Positions 1 to 6,608 of a stretch of 9,809 nucleotides of DNA are shown one piece after another. Within the stretch, counting starts at the first letter, position 1, and each line of letters begins with the position of its first letter. The notes below the pieces were generated by a model. It was not told the DNA's origin, searched no databases, and saw only the letters and a list, made by a program, of their open reading frames with translations. A program made the translations under genes and the position numbers. This stretch comes from Clostridiaceae bacterium (GTDB taxonomy: Bacteria > Bacillota > Clostridia > Oscillospirales > Acutalibacteraceae): contig JAEDNG010000021.1 in assembly GCA_016302625.1 (NCBI GenBank), forward strand, positions 1-9,809. Direction: 5' to 3'.

Positions 1-936
1 GTAAGCGTTAAGCTTACCGACGCGCAGTTTGAGTCGCAGACCAAGGCAAAGCTCGGAAATACGGCTATCGGCACCCTTGTAAATAATATAGTGGCCGAAA
101 AGATGATGAATTATCTTGAGGATCATCCGAGCGAGGCTAAAATAATTCTTGATAAGTCGATTGCCTCCTCAAACGCGCGCGAGGCGGCGCAGAAAGCAAG
201 AGAGCTGCAAAGAAATAAATCGGGTATCGGCGGAAAGACAAGAATGCCCGAAAAGCTTACCGACTGTATTTCAAACGACCCGACTAAGACCGAAATTTTC
301 ATAGTCGAGGGAGATTCCGCAGGCGGTTCGGCGGTTGAGGGCAGAAACAGCACATATCAGGCGATACTTCCGCTTTGGGGTAAAATGCTAAACGTCGAAA
401 AGGCAAGAGTAGACAAGGTTTACGGAAACGATAAGCTGACCCCCGTAATTGTAGCTTTGGGAACGGGAATTGCCGAAAATTTCGATATAACAAAGCTTCG
501 CTACGACAAAATCGTTATTATGGCGGATGCCGATGTTGACGGATCGCATATCAGAACCTTGCTTTTGACATTTTTCTTCCGCTATATGCCCGAGCTTATT
601 GAAACAGGTCACGTTTATTTAGCTCAGCCGCCGCTTTACAGAGTGGCAAAGGGTAAGAGATATTTTGACGCATTTACAGACGAGGAAAAGGACAGATATG
701 TTGCGGAATTAGGCGGCGAGCCTGACGTTCAGCGGTATAAGGGTCTTGGTGAAATGAATCCCGAACAGCTTTGGGAAACCACGCTTGATCCCGAACACAG
801 GACTATGCTTAAGGTAAGCATGTCGGACGCTGAGCTTGCGGATCAGACCTTTACCATGTTAATGGGCGAGGAAGTAGAGCCGAGAAGAAAATTCATTGAA
901 GAAAACGCGGTCTTTGCAACCGATCTTGATATTTAA
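1..936 (+). CDS. gyrB: DNA gyrase subunit B, C-terminal part (5' end outside window)
   Basis: The reading frame is open from base 1, so the start codon lies upstream; 311 codons plus the stop are visible. GyrB is the ATPase subunit of gyrase and pairs with GyrA to introduce negative supercoils. The visible part covers the end of the transducer domain (ending KLGN...), the TOPRIM domain and the tail. TOPRIM shows EGDSAGG (307–327), which supplies the catalytic Glu, and the metal-binding DADVDG (526–543). The C-terminal QRYKGLGEMNPEQLWETT and the ending RRKFIEENA are typical of GyrB. There is no large insertion after TOPRIM, unlike the E. coli protein. Two positions are unusual. The segment normally PL(K/R)GK reads PLWGK (Trp at 376–378), and the usual ALGCGIG reads ALGTGIA. 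gyrA follows after 13 bases. The alternative is a second type IIA topoisomerase B subunit (ParE-like), but the neighbouring GyrA argues for gyrase. Confidence 0.95.
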   Translation, partial: VSVKLTDAQFESQTKAKLGNTAIGTLVNNIVAEKMMNYLEDHPSEAKIILDKSIASSNAREAAQKARELQRNKSGIGGKTRMPEKLTDCISNDPTKTEIFIVEGDSAGGSAVEGRNSTYQAILPLWGKMLNVEKARVDKVYGNDKLTPVIVALGTGIAENFDITKLRYDKIVIMADADVDGSHIRTLLLTFFFRYMPELIETGHVYLAQPPLYRVAKGKRYFDAFTDEEKDRYVAELGGEPDVQRYKGLGEMNPEQLWETTLDPEHRTMLKVSMSDAELADQTFTMLMGEEVEPRRKFIEENAVFATDLDI

Positions 937-949
937 GGGAGAGTAAAAA

Positions 950-3508
950 ATGGCGAAGCAGGAAAACGTATACTGGCCCAGCGACGAGGAAACTAAAATA
1001 GTTCCGGTTGAAATCGTTGATGAAATTAAAAACAGTATGCTTCAGTATTCAATGTCCGTACTTGTCGGACGTGCTATACCCGATGTGCGGGACGGCTTAA
1101 AGCCGGTTCACAGAAGAATACTTTATACAATGTATAAAAACGGACTAACCCCCGATAAAGCGTACCGTAAATGCGCGGATACAGTCGGTTCGGTGCTCGG
1201 TTCTTACCATCCGCACGGCGACGCGAGCGTTTACGACGCTATGGTGCGTATGGCGCAGGATTTTTCTTTGCGATATCCGCTGATTGACGGTCACGGAAAC
1301 TTCGGTAATATCGACGGTTATCCAGCCGCCGCCTACCGTTATACAGAGTCGAGAATGAACAGACTGTCGCTCCATATGCTTGACGATATTGAAAAAGAAA
1401 CCGTCAATATGGTGCCTAACTACGATAACCGATTAACAGAGCCGGAGGTTCTGCCTGTCCGTTTTCCGCAACTATTGGTAAACGGCTCGTCAGGTATAGC
1501 TGTAGGTATGGCGACCGAAATCCCGCCCCACAATTTGGGCGAGGTTATTGACGGAATGTGCTGTCTTATTGACAATCCCGACGCTGATTTGCAGGAAATA
1601 TGCCAGTATATAAAGGGACCCGACTTCCCGACCGGCGGTATTATTATGGGACGTTCGGGAATAAGAGCGGCTTACGCTACAGGTCGCGGCAGAATTACAC
1701 TTCGCGGCAAGGCGGAAATTGAAGAGACCAAGAACGGAAAATTCCGTATAATAATTACCGAAATTCCTTATAAGGTAAGGAAAAAGGATTTAGTTAAAAA
1801 TATCTATGACTTAGCGGCGGAAAAACGCATTGAGGGAATTGACGATGTTGTTGACTATTCCTCAAAGCGAGACGGCGGTATAAGAATTGTCGTTGACCTT
1901 AAAAAGGACGCTAATCCCCAGGTTGTGCTTAACAAGCTTTATAAAAATACTGCGCTCCAGACCACCTTCGGTGCAATACTGCTTGCAATCGTAAACGGCA
2001 AGCCGCAGGTACTAACACTTAAGGAAATGCTACAGAGCAGTATTGACTTCCAGTGCGACATAATCCGCCGCAGAACCGAATATGATAAGCGTAAGGCGGA
2101 GGAACGCGCCCACATTTTAGAGGGCTTAAAGGTTGCGCTTGATTTTATTGACGAGGTAATACAAATTATCCGTTCGAGCAAAACTATTCCTGAGAGCAAA
2201 CAGGCGCTGTCCGACCGCTTCGGACTTGACGATATTCAGACAACCGCCATCGTTCAGATGCAGTTAGGTAAGCTCTCCGGTCTTGAAAAACAGAAAATAC
2301 TTGATGAGTTGCAGGAAAAGCTTGACTTTATCAAGGAATGTGAGGAAATTTTAGCCAGCCACGAGAGAATACTCGACATAGTAAAGACCGAGGCTCTTAA
2401 TTTGCGGGATAAATTTTCCGATGACCGCCGCACAGAGATTACCGACGTTGCGGGCGAGGTTGATATTGAGGATCTTATCCCCGAGGAGCAGTGCGTGCTT
2501 ACAAAGACACAAAACGGCTTTATTAAGCGTCTGCCCGCGGACACCTATAATGTTCAACACCGCGGCGGCAGAGGAATTACCGGTATGACAACAAGAGAGG
2601 ACGACGTGGTTGAAAACATGTTTGTCTGCTCGTCACACGATTATATTATGCTGTTCTCAAATCTCGGCAGAATGTACCGTATAAAGGCGTACGAAATTCC
2701 CGAGGGCAGCCGTACATCTAAGGGTATGAATATAATTAATATTCTGCCGCTCATGCCCGACGAAAAGATAACAATAATTCTCCCCGCCTCCGAGCTTGAT
2801 GAGGAACGCTTTATTACCATGGTAACAAAGAAAGGTATAATAAAGCGCACAAAGGTTTCTGAATTCAGGAACACAAGACGCAGCGGAATTATAGCTATTT
2901 CGATTGATGAGGACGACGAGCTTATATTTGTTAAGATGACAGGCGGAAACGATAACCTGCTTATCGCGACAAAGAAAGGTATGGCTATTCAGTTTAATGA
3001 AAATAATGTCCGCGCCATGGGCAGAGGAGCCAGAGGTGTTAAGGCAATCACAATGAAGGACGACGATTATGTGGTTGCAATGGATATTACCAACGAGAAT
3101 ACAAGGCTGCTTACTATTACCGAGACCGGTTACGGAAGAATAAGTCCTATAAGCGATTACCGTTTGCAGTCGCGCGGCGGCAAGGGTCTTATGAATTATC
3201 GCGTTGATAAATACGGCGATGTTGCGGCGGTGCTTGAGGTTACCGAGGACGACGACCTTATTATGATAGCGTCAAACGGTATTATTATAAGAATTTACAG
3301 CGGCGATATTTCAACCTTTGCACGTCCCGCAAAGGGTGTTCGTGTAATGAAGGTCGGCGATGGTGAAAAGATACTCTCTGTCGCGGTTACCGAGCACAGC
3401 GAGGAAGAACCCACCGAAAAGCCGGAGGAAGCAGAGGCAGACGCAGGCGAGGTAGAACCCGAAACAGTCGACGAAGCCGAAAATACCGGCAGTGAAATGC
3501 AGGAATAA
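950..3508 (+). CDS. gyrA: DNA gyrase subunit A
   Basis: This is the DNA cleavage/religation and wrapping subunit of gyrase, 852 residues, a normal length. The ATG follows AGGGAGAG at a good distance. In order: the winged-helix/tower breakage-reunion domain begins with SVLVGRAIPDVRDGLKPVHRR; HPHGD is at residues 87–91; the catalytic Tyr is Y131 in RYTE with its Arg partner R130; a coiled coil spans about 370–490; and a six-bladed C-terminal beta-pinwheel begins near 500. GyrA boxes are QHRGGRG (536–542) and a second box-like QSRGGKG (740–746). These separate gyrase from ParC. Residues 816–852 form an acidic tail with 16 Asp/Glu in 37. Numbering runs exactly 9 ahead of E. coli. By that alignment Ser83 is Ala92, Asp87 is kept as Asp96, Asp115 is Tyr124 and Met120 is Tyr129, so the active-site stretch reads DGYPAAAYRYTE. 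It is co-transcribed with gyrB upstream. Confidence 0.96.
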   Translation: MAKQENVYWPSDEETKIVPVEIVDEIKNSMLQYSMSVLVGRAIPDVRDGLKPVHRRILYTMYKNGLTPDKAYRKCADTVGSVLGSYHPHGDASVYDAMVRMAQDFSLRYPLIDGHGNFGNIDGYPAAAYRYTESRMNRLSLHMLDDIEKETVNMVPNYDNRLTEPEVLPVRFPQLLVNGSSGIAVGMATEIPPHNLGEVIDGMCCLIDNPDADLQEICQYIKGPDFPTGGIIMGRSGIRAAYATGRGRITLRGKAEIEETKNGKFRIIITEIPYKVRKKDLVKNIYDLAAEKRIEGIDDVVDYSSKRDGGIRIVVDLKKDANPQVVLNKLYKNTALQTTFGAILLAIVNGKPQVLTLKEMLQSSIDFQCDIIRRRTEYDKRKAEERAHILEGLKVALDFIDEVIQIIRSSKTIPESKQALSDRFGLDDIQTTAIVQMQLGKLSGLEKQKILDELQEKLDFIKECEEILASHERILDIVKTEALNLRDKFSDDRRTEITDVAGEVDIEDLIPEEQCVLTKTQNGFIKRLPADTYNVQHRGGRGITGMTTREDDVVENMFVCSSHDYIMLFSNLGRMYRIKAYEIPEGSRTSKGMNIINILPLMPDEKITIILPASELDEERFITMVTKKGIIKRTKVSEFRNTRRSGIIAISIDEDDELIFVKMTGGNDNLLIATKKGMAIQFNENNVRAMGRGARGVKAITMKDDDYVVAMDITNENTRLLTITETGYGRISPISDYRLQSRGGKGLMNYRVDKYGDVAAVLEVTEDDDLIMIASNGIIIRIYSGDISTFARPAKGVRVMKVGDGEKILSVAVTEHSEEEPTEKPEEAEADAGEVEPETVDEAENTGSEMQE

Positions 3509-3565
3509 TTTTAACGGGGTATAAAGGAAGAGGGCAAAAGCCTTTAGAAAGCAGGTGGCAGGAAA

Positions 3566-4654
3566 ATGGAAGAAAACAATACCGAATATCAAAAACAGAT
3601 GAATGATGAAACCTTCGCTTCAAATGAACCCATTTATGAGACTCCGGGAGTTACCGATACTCCGCCGCAAAGCTATGTTACCTTTGTACCCTACGGTTTT
3701 ACACCTAAAACCTATGAGGAAAAGAAGTCGGTAAAAAAATCCGCTCTGATAATAGGGCTGTCTCTTGTGATAATGCTTGCTATCACATTGGTCTGGAGCA
3801 GTATTTATATCTTCATAATGGGAAGATTCGGATTTACAGCCGATAAAGCCTATGGGATTATAAGTGACCCTGCTGTAATGCAGGTGCTTCAGATTGTTTT
3901 GTCAATATTAATGTTTACCGTTCCGTTTATAATAATTTATAAATCTAACGGTCAGCGAATAAGCGATTTAGTCCCCCTTAGTAAACCCAAAAAGGGAAAC
4001 CGTCTTGCAATGTTTTTTATCGGGATAGCGTTTTGTTCCTTTGCTAATATCGCGGTGTCTCAGGCAAGCTATATTTTCGAGCAGTTCGGTATTGATTATA
4101 ATGTCGATTTCGGGGATAATCCCGAGGGATTTTTCGGATTTTTGCTGTCGTTTTTAGCAACCGTGGTTGTACCGGGACTTGTTGAAGAATTTGCCTGTAG
4201 GGGACTTATTTTAGGACTTCTCCGCAAATACGGCGACGGCTTTGCCGTGCTTGTTTCCGCAATAGTGTTCGGAATTATGCACGGAAACTTTGAGCAGATG
4301 CCCTTTGCGTTTTTAGTAGGTTTGGTGCTCGGTTACATTGTAGTTCAGACGAATTCGCTCTGGATTGCTATTGCTGTTCATGCTACAAACAATTTTGTAT
4401 CGGTCGCGTTTGACTACTTTTTGAGCGGTTTTTCACAGTCGGTTCAGAATTTGATTTATTCGCTGTTTTTGGCGGTGTGCTTGTTACTCGGAATATTTGC
4501 TTTATCTCTTAATAAAGATAAAAAAGAGCTCTATGAGTTTAAGAAAAGCGATACGGAAAGTAAAATGTCCGCAAAATGCAAATGGTTTTTCACTTCTCCG
4601 GCAATAATAATATTTATTGTAATATGCGTTCTCGAATCACTGATTTATTTTTAG
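3566..4654 (+). CDS. CPBP-family intramembrane glutamic endopeptidase
   Basis: A 362-residue integral membrane protein with the three signatures of the CPBP (Abi/CAAX protease, Rce1-like) family. These are EExxxR as E207-E208...R212, FxxxH as F235...H239, and HxxxN as H272...N276. The family places these residues in a membrane-embedded glutamate protease site. Residues 1–56 are a polar, Pro/Tyr-rich cytoplasmic extension without a signal peptide. Hydrophobic segments then run roughly 58–85, 105–125, 147–170, 190–206, 225–240, 245–275, 293–315 and 343–361. The core domain is about 185–285. The ATG is preceded by AGGTGG at usable spacing. It lies 57 bases after gyrA with no terminator seen between them, so it is probably part of the gyrase operon. 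Substrate is unknown. Bacterial relatives have been linked to bacteriocin self-immunity and protein processing, but nothing here supports a specific role. Confidence 0.88.
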   Translation: MEENNTEYQKQMNDETFASNEPIYETPGVTDTPPQSYVTFVPYGFTPKTYEEKKSVKKSALIIGLSLVIMLAITLVWSSIYIFIMGRFGFTADKAYGIISDPAVMQVLQIVLSILMFTVPFIIIYKSNGQRISDLVPLSKPKKGNRLAMFFIGIAFCSFANIAVSQASYIFEQFGIDYNVDFGDNPEGFFGFLLSFLATVVVPGLVEEFACRGLILGLLRKYGDGFAVLVSAIVFGIMHGNFEQMPFAFLVGLVLGYIVVQTNSLWIAIAVHATNNFVSVAFDYFLSGFSQSVQNLIYSLFLAVCLLLGIFALSLNKDKKELYEFKKSDTESKMSAKCKWFFTSPAIIIFIVICVLESLIYF

Positions 4655-4658
4655 GAGG
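4653..4658 (+). promoter_or_regulatory. Ribosome binding site overlapping the upstream stop codon
   Basis: A perfect AGGAGG begins on the last two bases of the TAG stop of the CPBP gene and sits 7 bases before the ATG at 4666. It fixes that ATG as the start of the next gene, rather than the in-frame ATG at 4576 inside the CPBP gene. It also suggests that ribosomes ending on the CPBP gene can reinitiate there. Confidence 0.85.
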
Positions 4659-4665
4659 AAGAGAT

Positions 4666-5334
4666 ATGTTTTCAAATTTTTTAAGGGATTTCGATTTGTC
4701 TAAAACAGGAATTGACGAGGGTGTGATAGCCGGCTTAATTTCGATGGTTGCAATTTATGCCGCTATTATCGCAATTATCTGTCTTTCACTTTATATTCTG
4801 CGCGCTTTAGGCGTTTACAAGATGGCAAAAACTGCGGGAATTAGCAGTCCGTGGGTGGCTTTTGTGCCGATTGCAAATTCCTATACGTTCGGAAAATTAG
4901 CGGAAAAATACAGACGTAAGGACGGAAAAAAATCGGAAAAATTCAGCGTCCTGTTGCTGATTTTTGATATTCTTACCCTGATAGCCTGTGTTTGTTTGAT
5001 TGTATTTACGGTAATATCGCTTGCAACCATACTTTCAAACGCTAAAATTGCTTATGACAACGGAACGGATATGACCTTAAGTCAGTTTTCTTCCCTTATT
5101 CCGGTTATAGTTTTTTATGTTGTAACCATGCTTTGCGCTGTTGTTTACACGGTATTGCATTACGTTGCTTTTTGGCGTATTGTTGCCGCATACGATTACT
5201 CAAACGCTACGCTTTATACGGTTTTATCGGTCTTCTTCAGCTTCCTTGACCCGATTTTCCTGTTTATTATAAGGAATAAGCAGCCGGTTTTTGATCCGAG
5301 AGAACGGTTCGCCGCATTTACAAGTCAAATTTAA
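4666..5334 (+). CDS. Small multi-pass membrane protein, function unknown
   Basis: This encodes 222 residues with about four strong hydrophobic segments (roughly 21–45, 94–122, 144–170 and 183–203). A semi-polar helix around 58–72 carries SPWVAFVPIANSY. The pattern YKMAKTAG, then W.AF.PI.N.Y, then GKLAEKY resembles a family of uncharacterised clostridial membrane proteins; I recall a similar pattern in DUF5684-type proteins but cannot confirm membership. A basic loop (81–91) follows the motif and a short polar tail contains PVFDPRERF. No catalytic or metal-binding motif is visible. The start is set by the AGGAGG 7 bases upstream; the longer frame from 4576 would overlap the protease gene without need. 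It is the last gene before the terminator at 5340–5372 and shares the gyrase transcript by position. I infer no function beyond membrane location. Confidence 0.8.
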   Translation: MFSNFLRDFDLSKTGIDEGVIAGLISMVAIYAAIIAIICLSLYILRALGVYKMAKTAGISSPWVAFVPIANSYTFGKLAEKYRRKDGKKSEKFSVLLLIFDILTLIACVCLIVFTVISLATILSNAKIAYDNGTDMTLSQFSSLIPVIVFYVVTMLCAVVYTVLHYVAFWRIVAAYDYSNATLYTVLSVFFSFLDPIFLFIIRNKQPVFDPRERFAAFTSQI

Positions 5335-5339
5335 TTTTA

Positions 5340-5372
5340 AGGCGGTCTTTTAAAATAAGACCGCCTGTTTTT
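5340..5372 (+). terminator. Intrinsic terminator ending the gyrB–gyrA–protease–membrane protein unit
   Basis: A perfect 10-base inverted repeat, AGGCGGTCTT and AAGACCGCCT, has a 7-base loop and is followed by GTTTTT. It begins 5 bases after the stop at 5334. This is a textbook Rho-independent terminator for + strand transcription. The T-run ends 11 bases before the tadA start, so the next gene's ribosome site directly abuts it. Confidence 0.87.
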
Positions 5373-5383
5373 AAAGGTGAAAA

Positions 5384-5842
5384 ATGGAAAGCAAATTTAT
5401 GAAAATCGCTATAGAGCAGGCAAAAGAGGCGGCAAAAAAGGGCGAAGTTCCGGTCGGCGCAGTTATCGTTAAGGACGGAAAAATAATCGCTGCCGCAAGA
5501 AATAGGCGCGAAGAAAAGCAAAACGCCCTTTCCCATGCCGAAATCGAAGCGATAAACGCCGCCTGCAAAGCCTTAGATACTTGGCGGCTTGACGAATGTG
5601 ATTTATATGTTACTCTTGAGCCCTGTCCTATGTGCGCGGGCGCAATAATTAACGCGAGAATAAGAACTCTTATTTTCGGAGCATACGATTACAAGGCGGG
5701 GAGCATTGACAGCGTGGTAAGACTTTGCGATTATCCTTATAATCATAAGCCGGAAATTTACGGAGGAATTATGGAGGACGAATGTCTTTCGGTTTTGCAG
5801 GATTTTTTTAAGGGAGTAAGAGATGAACGGCAGGATAACTGA
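5384..5842 (+). CDS. tadA: tRNA(adenine34) deaminase
   Basis: This 152-residue cytidine-deaminase-fold enzyme converts A34 of tRNA-Arg(ACG) to inosine in the cytoplasm, which lets one tRNA read CGU, CGC and CGA. The zinc site is visible. H51-A-E53 gives the first zinc ligand and the proton-shuttling Glu, and P80-C81-P-M-C84 gives the two Cys ligands, inside the typical VTLEPCPMCAGAI segment. FGAYDYKAG (98–106) and the C-terminal FFKGVR match the family, as do length and the N-terminal FMKIAIEQA. The ATG at 5384 follows AAAGG at 6-base spacing; ATG 5399 is less likely because TadA proteins usually have a few residues before FM. The 3' end overlaps the next gene by 20 bases. No promoter fits between the terminator and this start, so expression likely depends on readthrough. 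Confidence 0.94.
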   Translation: MESKFMKIAIEQAKEAAKKGEVPVGAVIVKDGKIIAAARNRREEKQNALSHAEIEAINAACKALDTWRLDECDLYVTLEPCPMCAGAIINARIRTLIFGAYDYKAGSIDSVVRLCDYPYNHKPEIYGGIMEDECLSVLQDFFKGVRDERQDN

Positions 5843-6608
5843 TATTATCAACAAGGCAGGTATACGCGACGTTGGCTTTTGTTCTTTTGAAACAGTCAGC
5901 GGTAAAATGCTGAACTGCCGCGCTTTAAGCCGACTGCCCGAAAACGCAAAGAGTATTATTTTAATGCTTTTTCCCTATAAAGTAAAAGAGGATAAACCGA
6001 AAAACATCAGCCGATATGCCGCGGTTCCCGATTACCATAAAATTGCGGGGAAATATCTTGAAAGCATAACCGACAGGCTCAGAAACGAATTTATTGATAA
6101 TAAATTTGAATGGTTTACCGATAATTCTCCGATACCCGAGGTATACGCGGCCGCGGCGGCGGGACTTGGTCTTTACGGTGAAAACGGACTTTTGATAAAT
6201 GAAAAATACGGCAGCTGGTGCTTTATCGGCGAAATTGTCACGGACATGCCTCTTGACTGTAAAAATGAGGTAAAAAAATGCCCTCTGTGCGGCAACTGTA
6301 AAAAGGCTTGTCCAAGGGGGGATTTAGGGGACAAATGTCTGTCGGCTGTCAGCCAGCAGAAAAGAGAGCTTAATCTTGCCGAGAAAACCGCGCTTAAAAG
6401 ATATAATACGGTTTGGGGCTGTGATATTTGCGCTGAAGTCTGCCCTTTAAATAAAAATGCCGGGATAACCTATATTAAGGAATTTAAAGAGGCATACCGA
6501 GATTTTTATAAATCGGGCGAGGATATAAAAGACCGCGCCTATGAATGGCGCGGTGAAGGCACAGTAAAACGAAATTTTGAAATTTTAAAAGGCGATTTAT
6601 TTTCTTAA
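5823..6608 (+). CDS. queG: Short QueG-like epoxyqueuosine reductase (double 4Fe-4S protein)
   Basis: A 261-residue protein of the epoxyqueuosine reductase family. QueG uses cobalamin and two [4Fe-4S] clusters to reduce epoxyqueuosine to queuosine at tRNA position 34. The N-terminal DUF1730-type region includes SRYAAVPDYH (63–72). D100 in FTDNSPIPE aligns with the catalytic Asp of known QueG (Asp134). GLGLYGENGLLI then leads to the double-cluster domain. All eight Cys ligands are present: C153, C156, C159, C163, C172, C200, C203 and C207, in CPLCGNCKKACP, CLSA and WGCDICAEVCP. It lacks the C-terminal HEAT-like domain that full-length QueG (about 380 residues) uses for tRNA. Basic residues conserved around the catalytic loop (for example GKN) read GEN here. 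The ATG follows AGGGAG and overlaps tadA by 20 bases, which suggests translational coupling. It could instead be a QueG-like paralogue with another substrate. Confidence 0.8.
   Translation: MNGRITDIINKAGIRDVGFCSFETVSGKMLNCRALSRLPENAKSIILMLFPYKVKEDKPKNISRYAAVPDYHKIAGKYLESITDRLRNEFIDNKFEWFTDNSPIPEVYAAAAAGLGLYGENGLLINEKYGSWCFIGEIVTDMPLDCKNEVKKCPLCGNCKKACPRGDLGDKCLSAVSQQKRELNLAEKTALKRYNTVWGCDICAEVCPLNKNAGITYIKEFKEAYRDFYKSGEDIKDRAYEWRGEGTVKRNFEILKGDLFS
6524..6554 (-). terminator. Likely intrinsic terminator of the - strand flippase gene, inside queG
   Basis: A perfect 8-base G+C-rich inverted repeat (ACCGCGCC at 6532–6539 and GGCGCGGT at 6547–6554) with a 7-base loop lies within queG codons for DRAYEWRG. 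Read on the - strand it starts 42 bases past the flippase stop and is followed by CTTTTATAT. This fits an intrinsic terminator. On the + strand it is followed by GAAGGC with no T-run, so it should act in one direction only. The T-tract is short, so efficiency is uncertain. Confidence 0.68.

Noticed and set aside
3530..3552. Small hairpin GGC-AAAA-GCC followed by TTT after gyrA
   Set aside because: The stem is too short and the T-run too brief for a terminator; no other stop signal is seen between gyrA and the protease gene.
4576..4665. N-terminal extension of the small membrane protein from ATG 4576
   Set aside because: It would overlap the protease gene by 79 bases, its residues look unrelated to the rest, and AGGAGG points clearly to ATG 4666.
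5246..5273. Promoter-like TTGACC, 16 bases, TATAAG as a dedicated tadA promoter
   Set aside because: It is inside the preceding coding sequence and upstream of the terminator, so it would not bypass it; not listed as a feature.
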